From positions 1-17,680 of the forward strand of contig CAMWMT010000007.1 of NCBI GenBank assembly GCA_947175375.1: 17,680 nucleotides of DNA, given 5' to 3'. Position numbers and translations under genes: made by a program. Positions 7,581-13,995 of the stretch are shown in pieces (positions within the stretch are counted from its first letter, which is position 1; the number at the start of each line of letters is the position of its first letter). The stretch is from an uncultured Clostridiaceae bacterium. GTDB lineage: Bacteria > Bacillota > Clostridia > Lachnospirales > Lachnospiraceae. The notes under the pieces were generated by a model that made no database searches, was not told the origin of the DNA, and saw nothing but the letters and a program-made list of their open reading frames with translations.

Positions 7581-8531
7581 ATCAACAGTTTTATTTCATG
7601 GGTCGGCGGGAAAAAGGCACTGCGAAAGGTAATTTATGACATGTTCCCCGCCCGCTATGACCGCTATATTGAGGTGTTCGGGGGAGGAGGCTGGGTACTC
7701 TTTGGAAGGCCTCCGGACGGGAAGGTGATGGAGGTCTATAATGACTTCAACTCCAACCTGGCCAACCTGTATTCCTGTGTCCGGGAGCAGCCCTGGGAGT
7801 TTTTGCGGGATCTGGGATTCTTGCCGTTGAACGGCAGGGATGAATTCAATGTGATCCGGCAGTTCCTGGACAAAGGAGAATTTGATGCCCGGTTTATGGC
7901 CAGGGAACTGGAGCTGGCAGAGCATAACCTGCCTGCGCCGGAATTTGAAGATATCCGGTCCCTGATGTTAGAGAATGCATCCCCTGGGGATGTGCGGCGG
8001 GCGGTGGCTTTTTACAAGCTGATCCGTTACAGCTATGGGAGTGGATGTACTTCTTATGGCTGTCAGCCCTTTGATGTGCGGAAGACTTTTTCCCTGATCT
8101 GGGAGGCGTCCAGGAGGCTGGCCGGCACAGTCATAGAGAACAAGGATTTTGAGGCGCTCATCCGGCAGTATGACCGGGAGAACGCCTTTATTTACTGTGA
8201 CCCGCCCTATTACATGACGGAGGACCACTATGCAGTGGAGTTCCCGAAGCAGGACCATGTGCGTCTTAGGGATACTTTGAATGCCTGCCAGGGAAAATGG
8301 ATGGTCAGCTACAATGACTGCAGCTATATCAGGGAGCTGTATGAAGGGCGGTATATCACGGCAGTGACCCGGATGAACAACCTGGCGCAGCGGTATGACA
8401 ATGGCTGTGAGTACCCGGAGCTGATCATCACCAACTATGACCCCGAGGAGAGGAAGCTTACCAGGCCGCAGCAGATGAGCCTGTTCGGGGACTGGATGCC
8501 GGGAGGTGAGAGTGACAATGGAAGCGGTTGA
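7581..8531 (+). CDS. Dam-like (D12-class) N6-adenine DNA methyltransferase, apparent ATC start
   Basis: The product would have 316 residues. The N-terminal SAM-binding phrase SFISWVGGKK (residues 3-12) is followed by YIEVFGGGGWVLF (29-41), the FxGxG motif, and the catalytic DPPY at 207-210, in the order expected of Dam-type enzymes. Such enzymes methylate adenine in short palindromes, often GATC, and on mobile DNA can protect against restriction. The only ordinary in-frame start is ATG 7641, which would remove the first SAM motif. Upstream, the frame is open back to TAA 7554 with no ATG, GTG or TTG. AAGGAGG (7565-7571) points to ATC 7581, exactly where homologues have Met-Asn-Ser-Phe-Ile-Ser-Trp. 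Either ATC is used as a rare start or a point change has weakened the gene. No Met/Gly tail is present. Confidence 0.85.
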   Translation: MNSFISWVGGKKALRKVIYDMFPARYDRYIEVFGGGGWVLFGRPPDGKVMEVYNDFNSNLANLYSCVREQPWEFLRDLGFLPLNGRDEFNVIRQFLDKGEFDARFMARELELAEHNLPAPEFEDIRSLMLENASPGDVRRAVAFYKLIRYSYGSGCTSYGCQPFDVRKTFSLIWEASRRLAGTVIENKDFEALIRQYDRENAFIYCDPPYYMTEDHYAVEFPKQDHVRLRDTLNACQGKWMVSYNDCSYIRELYEGRYITAVTRMNNLAQRYDNGCEYPELIITNYDPEERKLTRPQQMSLFGDWMPGGESDNGSG

Positions 8532-8895
8532 GAAGTTACGGTGGGCGAAGGCCCTGATCGAAGAAAAGACCGGGGGAGGACAGACCCTGGAGGCAGGCTG
8601 GGACGGGATGCCGGTGGTACGGATTGCGGACGGATGCATGGTGGGGCTTTATTTTGCTCTTTTAAAGAACCAGAAGACAGGATTTTATGACTGCCGTGTA
8701 AAGGGCTATATCCGCAACTGCGGGGGCTATAACCCCAGTGCCCGGATGAAGGAGCTGACGGAGGAATGTGCCCGGATTGCGGCCCTTGTGGCCCAGCTGG
8801 AGGCGGCAGACATCCATGCAGACGAGGAGGCCGTGGATGCGTTCTGTGAGGAACTGAAAAGGAAAGAGGAGACGAATGGGGAAGGAGGTGAATGA
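8512..8895 (+). CDS. Hypothetical protein downstream of the methyltransferase
   Basis: GGGAGG (8501-8506) lies 5 nt before GTG 8512 and 11 nt before an in-frame ATG 8518; either start gives a protein of about 125-127 residues overlapping the methyltransferase end. It has a helical N-terminus (VEKLRWAKALIEEKTGG), a central part with YFALLKNQKTGFYDCRVKGY, and a long acidic C-terminal helix with many Ala and Glu, perhaps a short coiled coil. I recognise no family. Overlap on both sides places it in the methyltransferase operon. Confidence 0.65.
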   Translation: MTMEAVEKLRWAKALIEEKTGGGQTLEAGWDGMPVVRIADGCMVGLYFALLKNQKTGFYDCRVKGYIRNCGGYNPSARMKELTEECARIAALVAQLEAADIHADEEAVDAFCEELKRKEETNGEGGE

Positions 8896-8896
8896 C

Positions 8897-9325
8897 GTGG
8901 CACAGATGGAGATAAAGGGTACGGTTGCCGATGATGGCAGCATTATCCTGCCTCCCGGGGTACTGGAGACCATGGGAGCGGGGCCAGGAGATCGGGTCTG
9001 TCTTTCTTATGGAAGCCTGCAGCCTGTCCGGGCTGAGAACAGCTACGGGAGATTTTTTCTTTCTGCAGAAGGTCTTAGAAAGACCGAATGCATGGAATCT
9101 TTGGAGGAGGCAGAGATGAAGCTGCCCCATGCACTGTTAGAAGAAGCTGGAATCCCTCTGGATGCCGAGCTTGTGGTCCAGACGGCAAAAGGGGTGGTCT
9201 TGATCGGGGCAGAGGAACCGCTTTTGAGGGCCAGAAGGCCGTTTATGGGAATGCTCCGGCTGTTGGAAATGACAGAAAAAGAGGCTATGGAGATTTTAGA
9301 GAAAGGAGGATTTTTAGATGGGTAA
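8897..9325 (+). CDS. AbrB/SpoVT-like protein with two tandem swapped-hairpin-type segments
   Basis: GTG 8897 is preferred because AAGGAGG (8882-8888) is 8 nt upstream; an earlier ATG 8876 overlaps that site. The product has 142 residues. The first segment (KGTVADDGSIILPPGVLETMG then GPGDRV, about residues 6-38) and a second (MKLPHALLEEAGIPLDAELVV, about 73-94) both fit the AbrB-type DNA-binding hairpin pattern. AbrB-like proteins are transcription regulators or antitoxins. It overlaps the next, better AbrB match by 8 nt. No toxin partner is visible. Confidence 0.6.
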   Translation: MAQMEIKGTVADDGSIILPPGVLETMGAGPGDRVCLSYGSLQPVRAENSYGRFFLSAEGLRKTECMESLEEAEMKLPHALLEEAGIPLDAELVVQTAKGVVLIGAEEPLLRARRPFMGMLRLLEMTEKEAMEILEKGGFLDG

Positions 9326-9596
9326 ACCAGTCTATAAGCTGCTGGACCATAAAGGACGGGTGCTGATCCCGAAGGAACTGCGGGATGCAGCCGGGATGGG
9401 ATATGGAGATATCGTAAGCCTTGGCTTAAAAGACGGCAGGGTGTCAGTACGGAAGGTCAGCATCATTGAGGTGGGGGACCAGTCTCCAGAGGCAGTGGAA
9501 GCCTATGTGCGGGCAGCTATCCGGACCATGCCGGATGATACCCGCTTAAGCCTGATCGCCGACTTATCCGGGCTGATGCGCCAGAAGGAGGGATAA
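9318..9596 (+). CDS. AbrB/SpoVT family DNA-binding protein
   Basis: ATG 9318 lies 8 nt after AAAGGAGG and overlaps the previous gene. The 92-residue product starts with a clear AbrB/SpoVT domain (residues 4-47): KLLDHKGRVLIPKELRDAAG, then YGDIVSLGLKDGRVSVRK, the GRVxIPxELR pattern of this family. The C-terminal half (PEAVEAYVRAAIRTMPDD...) is helical and of unknown role. It is likely a small transcription regulator of this element. Confidence 0.75.
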   Translation: MGKPVYKLLDHKGRVLIPKELRDAAGMGYGDIVSLGLKDGRVSVRKVSIIEVGDQSPEAVEAYVRAAIRTMPDDTRLSLIADLSGLMRQKEG

Positions 9597-9600
9597 AGGA

Positions 9601-10185
9601 ATGGAAAGGCAGACAGGAGAAAAGAGGATCTACACAGCAGAGGACTGTGAAGAGACCGGGTATGGTATGTCCCTGACCGGAAAAGTAATCGTGGTCCGCC
9701 CGGATGTGCTTTCGGATGGCGGCGGGAATCAGCTATACTTCTGTACAGGAGGAAGAGGGGCGGAAGCGGATCCCACGGGACATGTGGTGTCTGCAGTCAG
9801 CCTTAATCATGGGGAGGCAGCCCGTTTCCGGCGCTCCCAGATTCTGGGGACATTGAACCGTAAGCTCCTTCCGGAACAGGCGAAGCTGCAGCTGTCCCAG
9901 ATCCGCCCCATTGGGGCTGTTCCGCTTGAAGGGCATGAAGTGCTCTATTCCGGATACAGCTTTCTGGAGGATGGGCGCTATGCAGCCGGAGTCTGGCTGT
10001 GCAGCGAAAAGGAGGCCATGGATTATATGGAAATGCAGAAGCCCTATCAGCACAGGGTCATGCTGTGTGACCGGGATGATTTCTGCGTGATGGAAGTGGT
10101 AGCCGGGGAGCTGGTGTTCCCGGATGAAGAGACGCTTCAGAAGATGCAGGGGCAGGCGGATCCCGGGAGTATGGAAATCACATAG
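9601..10185 (+). CDS. Hypothetical protein, 194 residues
   Basis: ATG 9601 follows AAGGAGGG (9585-9592) at 8-nt spacing. The N-terminal half has a beta-rich stretch (GKVIVVRPDVLSDGGGNQLYFC) and SLNHGEAARFRRSQILGTLN; the second half has EVLYSGYSFLEDGRYAAGVW and MLCDRDDFCVMEVV. There are no membrane segments or catalytic motifs I recognise. It ends PGSMEIT, at best a remote version of the Met/Gly tail. It sits between the AbrB pair and the YodL-domain gene in the same operon. Confidence 0.65.
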   Translation: MERQTGEKRIYTAEDCEETGYGMSLTGKVIVVRPDVLSDGGGNQLYFCTGGRGAEADPTGHVVSAVSLNHGEAARFRRSQILGTLNRKLLPEQAKLQLSQIRPIGAVPLEGHEVLYSGYSFLEDGRYAAGVWLCSEKEAMDYMEMQKPYQHRVMLCDRDDFCVMEVVAGELVFPDEETLQKMQGQADPGSMEIT

Positions 10186-10202
10186 GAAAGGAGGGATGCC
10201 CT

Positions 10203-10760
10203 ATGCGTGGGATCCGCATTGAGAACGGCAGGATCCTGTATTTTGGGAACGCTGCCGGATATGTCACCGGAAATAAGGCCGTGGTGGATCCGATTTTCTC
10301 CGGGGACGGACTGAACCGGTTCCTGGAAAAACAGAAAGGGATCCGGGAGGTGGAATGGAGGGACGGGGTCTATGACCGTCTGATGAACGGACAGGATGAC
10401 CAGTCAGGCAGCCCGGTGCTCAAAAACATCCGGATCTGGCAGTTAAAGCCGGCTGTGGATGTGTATATGAAGTTTATCAGCTATGACCGGATGCAGGAGA
10501 GGTTCGGGGAGCCTTCCCCCGAGGACTACCAGGTGGTGTTTGACGGGGAGGCCGATACCAATAACCTGGAGGAGATCTACAACAAATTCAGCACCGGGCT
10601 CCATCCCGCAGGATACACCGGCCACTCCCTGTCCATGTCGGACGTGGTCGAACTGTATGATGGGGAAGGGAGCGAATTCCACTACGTGGATGAACGGGGC
10701 TTTAAAACCATCGCCTTTGGCGGGCCGGAACCGGCACAGAGTCCCGTCATGCAGCTGTAG
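10203..10760 (+). CDS. YodL-domain protein
   Basis: ATG 10203 is 7 nt after GGAGGG. The 185-residue protein has a C-terminal YodL-like domain (about residues 76-171): IRIWQLKPA, YDLV-like DYQVVFDGEAD, LEEIYNKFS, then the typical GHSLSMSDVVELYD and YVDERGFKTI. YodL-like domains are common on Firmicutes mobile elements and their biochemical role is unknown. The N-terminal 70 residues are not recognised. It is the last gene before the first pilin-like gene, with a 91-nt gap. Confidence 0.75.
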   Translation: MRGIRIENGRILYFGNAAGYVTGNKAVVDPIFSGDGLNRFLEKQKGIREVEWRDGVYDRLMNGQDDQSGSPVLKNIRIWQLKPAVDVYMKFISYDRMQERFGEPSPEDYQVVFDGEADTNNLEEIYNKFSTGLHPAGYTGHSLSMSDVVELYDGEGSEFHYVDERGFKTIAFGGPEPAQSPVMQL

Positions 10761-10851
10761 CAGGAGGAACCACAGCATGCCCCAAAAAGGAGCGGGCAGT
10801 AACCGTAATGTCTGCATGGCAGACAAGAAAGAAAAGAGGAGGAACCATACC

Positions 10852-11082
10852 ATGAAAAACAGAATCAGGAATTTAAAGAACAGGGTGTCCGGCAGGCTCT
10901 TTGCAGGATACATGGCACTGAAGGAGCAGAAAGGGGAAGGATTTGTGGATACCGCCATCAAGATCCTGATGGCAGTGGTGATCGGCGCACTGGTGCTGGC
11001 GGGACTGTATTCCCTGTTTGATGAGACTGTGCTGCCGACCCTGACCCGCCGCGTGCAGGAAATGTTCAACTACGGAGGCTGA
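10852..11082 (+). CDS. Small membrane protein (DUF6133-like), candidate Flp-type pilin, copy 1
   Basis: I choose ATG 10852, 9 nt after AGAGGAGG, because it gives 76 residues, the same as copy 2 at 13098. An in-frame ATG 10777 with its own AGGAGGAA would add 25 residues and cannot be excluded. The protein has a basic 27-residue leader, then G28-EGFVD, one hydrophobic segment (about residues 35-54) and a conserved end, FDETVLPTLTRRVQEMF. A Gly, then an acidic residue at +5 followed by a hydrophobic helix, is the layout of type IV/Flp prepilins, with Asp in place of the usual Glu. A prepilin peptidase and Tad ATPases follow downstream. The family number is from memory. Confidence 0.75.
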   Translation: MKNRIRNLKNRVSGRLFAGYMALKEQKGEGFVDTAIKILMAVVIGALVLAGLYSLFDETVLPTLTRRVQEMFNYGG

Positions 11083-11107
11083 AGGAACAGCCGGAAAGGA
11101 GACAACA

Positions 11108-11494
11108 ATGGCAAAAATGCAGAAGACAGCAGAGACTGCCGGACAGACGGCAGCACAGGAAAGAGGATATGCACCTCTTACGTATGATGTAAAGATCCAT
11201 TCCCTCTACCCGGAGGGAAGCTGTCGGGCTTCGGCATCGGTAAACATAAACGGGAGCTTTGCTGTCCGGGGACTCAAGGTCATGGAAGGTGCGAACGGCC
11301 TGTTCGTATCCATGCCCAACTACCGGACGGGGAACGGGGAGTATAAGGATATCTGCTTTCCCTGTACGAAGGAGGCGAGAAGTCAGTTAAATGAGGCGGT
11401 GTTAAATGCCTATCACCAGTCCCTGGCCCAGAACCAGGGTGGCCAGTCCCAGACGGCAGAACAGGGGCAGGCAGCGCCTCAGATGGGCATGTGA
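11108..11494 (+). CDS. SpoVG-like protein, copy 1, with Met/Gly tail
   Basis: ATG 11108 follows AAAGGAG. The 128-residue protein contains a SpoVG-like domain at about residues 23-105: YDVKIHSLYPEGSCRASASV, then NGLFVSMPNYRTGNGEYKDI and an ending resembling VLNxYH. SpoVG binds DNA and RNA and regulates genes in Firmicutes. A Q-rich spacer follows, ending AAPQMGM. The gene sits directly after the pilin-like gene; the second SpoVG-like gene (12498) also adjoins a pilin-like gene, which suggests the pair was duplicated together. Confidence 0.8.
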   Translation: MAKMQKTAETAGQTAAQERGYAPLTYDVKIHSLYPEGSCRASASVNINGSFAVRGLKVMEGANGLFVSMPNYRTGNGEYKDICFPCTKEARSQLNEAVLNAYHQSLAQNQGGQSQTAEQGQAAPQMGM

Positions 11495-11510
11495 AGGAAA
11501 GGGGAAGACC

Positions 11511-11942
11511 GTGGCAACCTTTTTTGAAAAAGAGATGAGAAAGCTGCTGGGGCAGGGACTCATCATTCCGGAGGCTGTCTTTGCCGGCCGAAGCTGTTAT
11601 GGAAAACTGGATGAGGATATCCGGGTGCGGATGGAGTTTGCCACCGAAAGGGTGGCAGACCACTACTGTGCCCTGAAGGTGACTCTGCTGAACCGGAAGG
11701 AAGGCCCCATCGACAGTATGCTCCTGCGGTTTTCGGATGTGCTTGGTAAAAAGCAGACAGCAAATCCAAACTTCCGGGAAGGGATCGTTCCCCATATCTG
11801 GAAAGACGGAGATAAGTTTGCCTGGTATGTTTACCAGCCGACCGCGGCAGATTATAAAGCCCTTGCGGATGAGGTCAACAGCTATACATCCATGTTCCAG
11901 AAAGAAGATATGTCCCAGGGCATGGGCAGCATGACATTATAG
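11511..11942 (+). CDS. Hypothetical protein with Met/Gly tail
   Basis: GTG 11511 is chosen because AAGGAAAGGGG lies about 6 nt upstream, just after the stop of the SpoVG-like gene. The 143-residue product begins MATFFEKEMRKLLGQG and includes RVRMEFATERVADHYCALKV and FREGIVPHIWKDGDKFAWYV. I see no membrane segment or known catalytic motif and recognise no family. The tail is MSQGMGSMTL. It is the last gene before a 98-nt gap that contains an inverted repeat. Confidence 0.7.
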   Translation: MATFFEKEMRKLLGQGLIIPEAVFAGRSCYGKLDEDIRVRMEFATERVADHYCALKVTLLNRKEGPIDSMLLRFSDVLGKKQTANPNFREGIVPHIWKDGDKFAWYVYQPTAADYKALADEVNSYTSMFQKEDMSQGMGSMTL

Positions 11943-11958
11943 TAGATATGCTTCGTTT

Positions 11959-12011
11959 TATGGAAAATCCTTGTTGGTATTGGTCATAGCTATTCCGCCC
12001 GGTTTTCCATA
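11959..12011 (+). promoter_or_regulatory. Inverted repeat upstream of the RHH-like gene
   Basis: TATGGAAAATC (11959-11969) pairs with GGTTTTCCATA (12001-12011), 11 bp with one G-U, around a 31-nt loop. It lies in the gap between 11942 and 12041. It could be an operator for the neighbouring RHH-like protein or an RNA hairpin. I see no convincing sigma-70 promoter next to it. Confidence 0.4.
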
Positions 12012-12040
12012 TACTTGGCTTACAGGAAGGAGAAACGGCT

Positions 12041-12391
12041 ATGGAAAAACGGAAAAACCTGTGTGCCATGATTCCAGAGGAGCTGCACGGGAAGGTTAAG
12101 CAGGAGCAGGAAGCCCTGGCGATGACCCTGGCGCAGTATGTGGAGATGGTACTGGAGGAACACTTTGGGAAAGGCGGAAAGGAAATGGCAAACGGAACAA
12201 GGACCCTGGCATTCCAGGTATCGGAGGAGCTGTTCGGACGGGTGAAGGAATACCTGGCAAAGCACCCGGGAATGAACCAGAAGAAGTTTGTGATCGGACT
12301 GATCACAAAGGAGTTGGAGCGGTTCGAGGCGGAAGAAGCCGGAGGGACAGCTGGGAGCGAAGGGACCCAGGAAACAGATACAGATGTATAA
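12041..12391 (+). CDS. Ribbon-helix-helix-like DNA-binding protein with two similar halves
   Basis: ATG 12041 follows AAGGAG (12027-12032). The 116-residue protein has two segments that look like ribbon-helix-helix units: residues 5-42 (NLCAMIPEELHGKVKQEQ then TLAQYVEMVLEEHF) and about 47-94 (RTLAFQVSEELFGRVKEYL then NQKKFVIGLITKELERF). A short acidic tail follows. Proteins of this kind are small repressors or relaxosome accessory factors on mobile elements. Similar proteins are sometimes labelled as tautomerases, which nothing here supports. A strong terminator follows 10 nt after its stop. Confidence 0.65.
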   Translation: MEKRKNLCAMIPEELHGKVKQEQEALAMTLAQYVEMVLEEHFGKGGKEMANGTRTLAFQVSEELFGRVKEYLAKHPGMNQKKFVIGLITKELERFEAEEAGGTAGSEGTQETDTDV

Positions 12392-12400
12392 AGAGAGTGG

Positions 12401-12430
12401 AAGACCGCTGCAGCCCTGCAGCGGTCTTTC
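12401..12430 (+). terminator. Strong stem-loop terminator
   Basis: AAGACCGCTGCAG (12401-12413) and CTGCAGCGGTCTT (12416-12428) form a perfect 13-bp stem around CC, ending in TTTC. In practice the innermost pairs open to make the loop. The flanking A and T residues would also allow action on the other strand. It closes the unit ending with the RHH-like gene. Confidence 0.8.
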
Positions 12431-12497
12431 TGCACAGTCAAAACGTTCTGAAGCCCCATGGGGATTTAGATAAATAAAGAAAATGGAGGATAAGAAA

Positions 12498-12956
12498 ATG
12501 CCGAGAAGAACCAGTCAGACACAGGAAAGGGCAGCACAGACCCCCGCACAGGCGGTCCTGCCGGTAACAGGGGTACAGATCCACACAGACGGCCAGAGGG
12601 GAGAATTCCTTGCAACAGCGGATGTAGAGCTCGCGGGCATCTGCACGATCCGTAATGTCAAGATCAAGGAGGATGACTATGACCTGACGGTGGTCATGCC
12701 CAGAACAAAGATGGCAGACACCAGGGAATACAAGGATGCCTGCTTCTTTGAGAGCCGGAGCATGCGGGAACAGTTCGACCAGGCCGTACGGGATGCCTAT
12801 ACCCAGGTTTTGGCCATGCAGGAAGGGCAGGAAGCTTCTGAAGGACAGACTGCCGGAGATGTACAGGTTCCCGGAGAACAGGATCTGGACGATGCAGATT
12901 TTGATGAAGAGGAAGAACTGGGGCAGGAGGAAGGCATGGGCGGGATGTCCATGTAA
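12498..12956 (+). CDS. SpoVG-like protein, copy 2, acidic C-terminus with Met/Gly tail
   Basis: ATG 12498 is preferred over ATG 12483 because GGAGGA (12485-12490) lies between them at 7-nt spacing. The 152-residue product has a SpoVG-like domain (about residues 24-108): VQIHTDGQRGEFLATADVEL, IRNVKIKEDDYDLTVVMPR, EYKDACFF and AVRDAYTQVL. The last 40 residues are strongly acidic (DLDDADFDEEEE) and end EEGMGGMSM. It is clearly diverged from copy 1. It is followed by the second pilin-like gene. A -10-like TTAGATAAAT near 12465 could be part of a promoter after the terminator, at low confidence. Confidence 0.75.
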   Translation: MPRRTSQTQERAAQTPAQAVLPVTGVQIHTDGQRGEFLATADVELAGICTIRNVKIKEDDYDLTVVMPRTKMADTREYKDACFFESRSMREQFDQAVRDAYTQVLAMQEGQEASEGQTAGDVQVPGEQDLDDADFDEEEELGQEEGMGGMSM

Positions 12957-12961
12957 CGGCA

Positions 12962-13060
12962 GGTGACCGAAGAGGTCACCAGAAAACGAAAAAGGAAACG
13001 GCATCACCCCGATGGAGCGGGATGTGCCGGATGGGGCAGGCAGGGAAACTCGCCTGCCTT
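12962..13060 (+). other. Two hairpins between SpoVG-like copy 2 and the pilin-like gene
   Basis: The 141-nt gap holds two stems. GGTGACC (12962-12968) pairs with GGTCACC (12974-12980) around a 5-nt loop, with no T-run. GGCAGGC (13035-13041) pairs with GCCTGCC (13052-13058) around a 10-nt loop and is followed by TTCTTCC, a weak terminator-like end. They may adjust expression of the pilin-like gene relative to the SpoVG-like gene. Confidence 0.45.
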
Positions 13061-13097
13061 CTTCCATTCGATCAGCAGAAAAAAGGAGGAGACTATT

Positions 13098-13328
13098 TTG
13101 AAGAAAGCAATGATTCAGTTAAGAGGCCGTGCAGCGTGTAAGGTATTTCAGATCCGTCAGGCACTGAAGGACAGGTCTGGAGAGGGATTCGTGGATACGG
13201 CAATTAAGATCCTGATGGCAGTGGTGATCGGAGCACTGGTACTGGCAGGGCTGTATGCACTGTTTGATGAGACCGTCCTGCCCACGCTGACCCGCCGTGT
13301 GCAGGAAATGTTCAACTATGCCGGTTAG
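13098..13328 (+). CDS. Small membrane protein (DUF6133-like), candidate Flp-type pilin, copy 2
   Basis: The start is TTG 13098, 7 nt after AAGGAGGA. It has 76 residues, with a 27-residue basic leader unlike that of copy 1, then G28-EGFVD and a hydrophobic helix. From G28 to the end it matches copy 1 at 47 of 49 positions, while the DNA differs at many third codon positions. It overlaps the prepilin peptidase gene by 11 nt, which ties the two functionally. I infer a pilin-like structural subunit processed after G28; no experiment supports this. Confidence 0.75.
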   Translation: MKKAMIQLRGRAACKVFQIRQALKDRSGEGFVDTAIKILMAVVIGALVLAGLYALFDETVLPTLTRRVQEMFNYAG

Positions 13329-13806
13329 GGCTGCTGTTAAAGCCCTGATCCTGCCGGCTCCCTGGATCTTGTCCAGGATGCAGGGGGCAGTGGCCGGTCA
13401 AACGGGACAGGTCCTGGCGCTTATACAGGCTGTCCTGTTTGCCGCATTTCTGCTGGCAGCGTCCTGGACAGATCACCGGAAGCATATCATCCCGGATAGC
13501 CTGAACCTGGGGATCGCTCTGTCAGCGCTGCTGTGTTTCCAGCCGGAAAATCTCTGGGGAATCCTGGCCGCAGTTCCCTTTCTCGCAGCAGCGATGGGTG
13601 GAAGGATGGGAGGCGGGGATGTGAAGCTGGTGGCGGCCTGCAGCCTGGTCCTGGGGTTCTGGGACACGATGGCCGGGTGCGTTACAGGGCTGTTTCTGAT
13701 GCTGTGTTCCTGCCTGGTACCTCCAGGAGGGCTGCAGAGGAAGAAGGCCCGTCCCATGGCCCCCTTCCTGTCTGCCGGCTTTCTGGCAGCCTATTTTTTC
13801 CTATAG
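13318..13806 (+). CDS. tadV/cpaA-like: Prepilin peptidase, A24 family (TadV/CpaA type)
   Basis: ATG 13318 gives 162 residues and overlaps the end of the pilin-like gene; the upstream ribosome site is weak, and ATG 13378 is an alternative. The protein has several hydrophobic segments. Its two catalytic aspartates lie in ASWTDHRKHIIPD (the D-x-R-x3-IP pattern) and GGGDVKLVA (the GD-x-K motif), as in A24 aspartic prepilin peptidases. The N-terminal methylase domain of PilD is absent, which is typical of the short TadV/CpaA form. It would cleave Flp-type prepilins at the inner membrane face; the likely substrates are the adjacent small membrane proteins. Confidence 0.88.
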   Translation: MPVRAAVKALILPAPWILSRMQGAVAGQTGQVLALIQAVLFAAFLLAASWTDHRKHIIPDSLNLGIALSALLCFQPENLWGILAAVPFLAAAMGGRMGGGDVKLVAACSLVLGFWDTMAGCVTGLFLMLCSCLVPPGGLQRKKARPMAPFLSAGFLAAYFFL

Positions 13807-13889
13807 GGGATAATGTGTGCTTCTTTTTTGGGAAATGTCAACGAATTGCGGCAAAAAAAGAAGTATTTGTGAAACTGTTATCGGCTGTT

Positions 13890-13909
13890 GGCTGTGGCAG
13901 CCTGTTTTT
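13890..13909 (+). terminator. Possible short terminator
   Basis: GGCTG (13890-13894) and CAGCC (13898-13902) form a 5-bp stem around TGG, followed by TGTTTTT. The stem is short, so activity is uncertain. It lies 84 nt after the prepilin peptidase stop. Confidence 0.4.
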
Positions 13910-13916
13910 ATGCACA

Positions 13917-13995
13917 GGCCCGCATATGGAAGTTTGCTGCTGGCGCAGCATGCGGGCCGTGCGGCGAGTAGGGGAGAAGAGAATTCCCCTGCTCG
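13917..13995 (+). other. Structured leader: nested hairpin and a second hairpin
   Basis: GGCCCGCAT (13917-13925) pairs perfectly with ATGCGGGCC (13950-13958). Inside it, GCTGC (13936-13940) pairs with GCAGC (13945-13949), stacking directly on the outer stem with a 10-nt bulge. A second stem, CGAGTAGGGGA (13965-13975) with TCCCCTGCTCG (13985-13995), follows, 11 bp with one G-U. The ribosome site AGGAAGGAGG for the 33-residue gene starts 6 nt later. This may be a regulatory leader or a small RNA. It matches no riboswitch I recognise. The rest of 13807-14020 holds nothing else I can name. Confidence 0.5.

Noticed and set aside
8897..9596. A toxin-antitoxin module
   Set aside because: AbrB-like domains occur in antitoxins, but neither neighbour resembles a MazF, PemK, VapC or RelE toxin.
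10777..11082. A longer first pilin-like protein starting at ATG 10777
   Set aside because: It has a good ribosome site, but the added 25 residues are absent in copy 2, and ATG 10852 has its own site and gives equal lengths. Kept only as an alternative.
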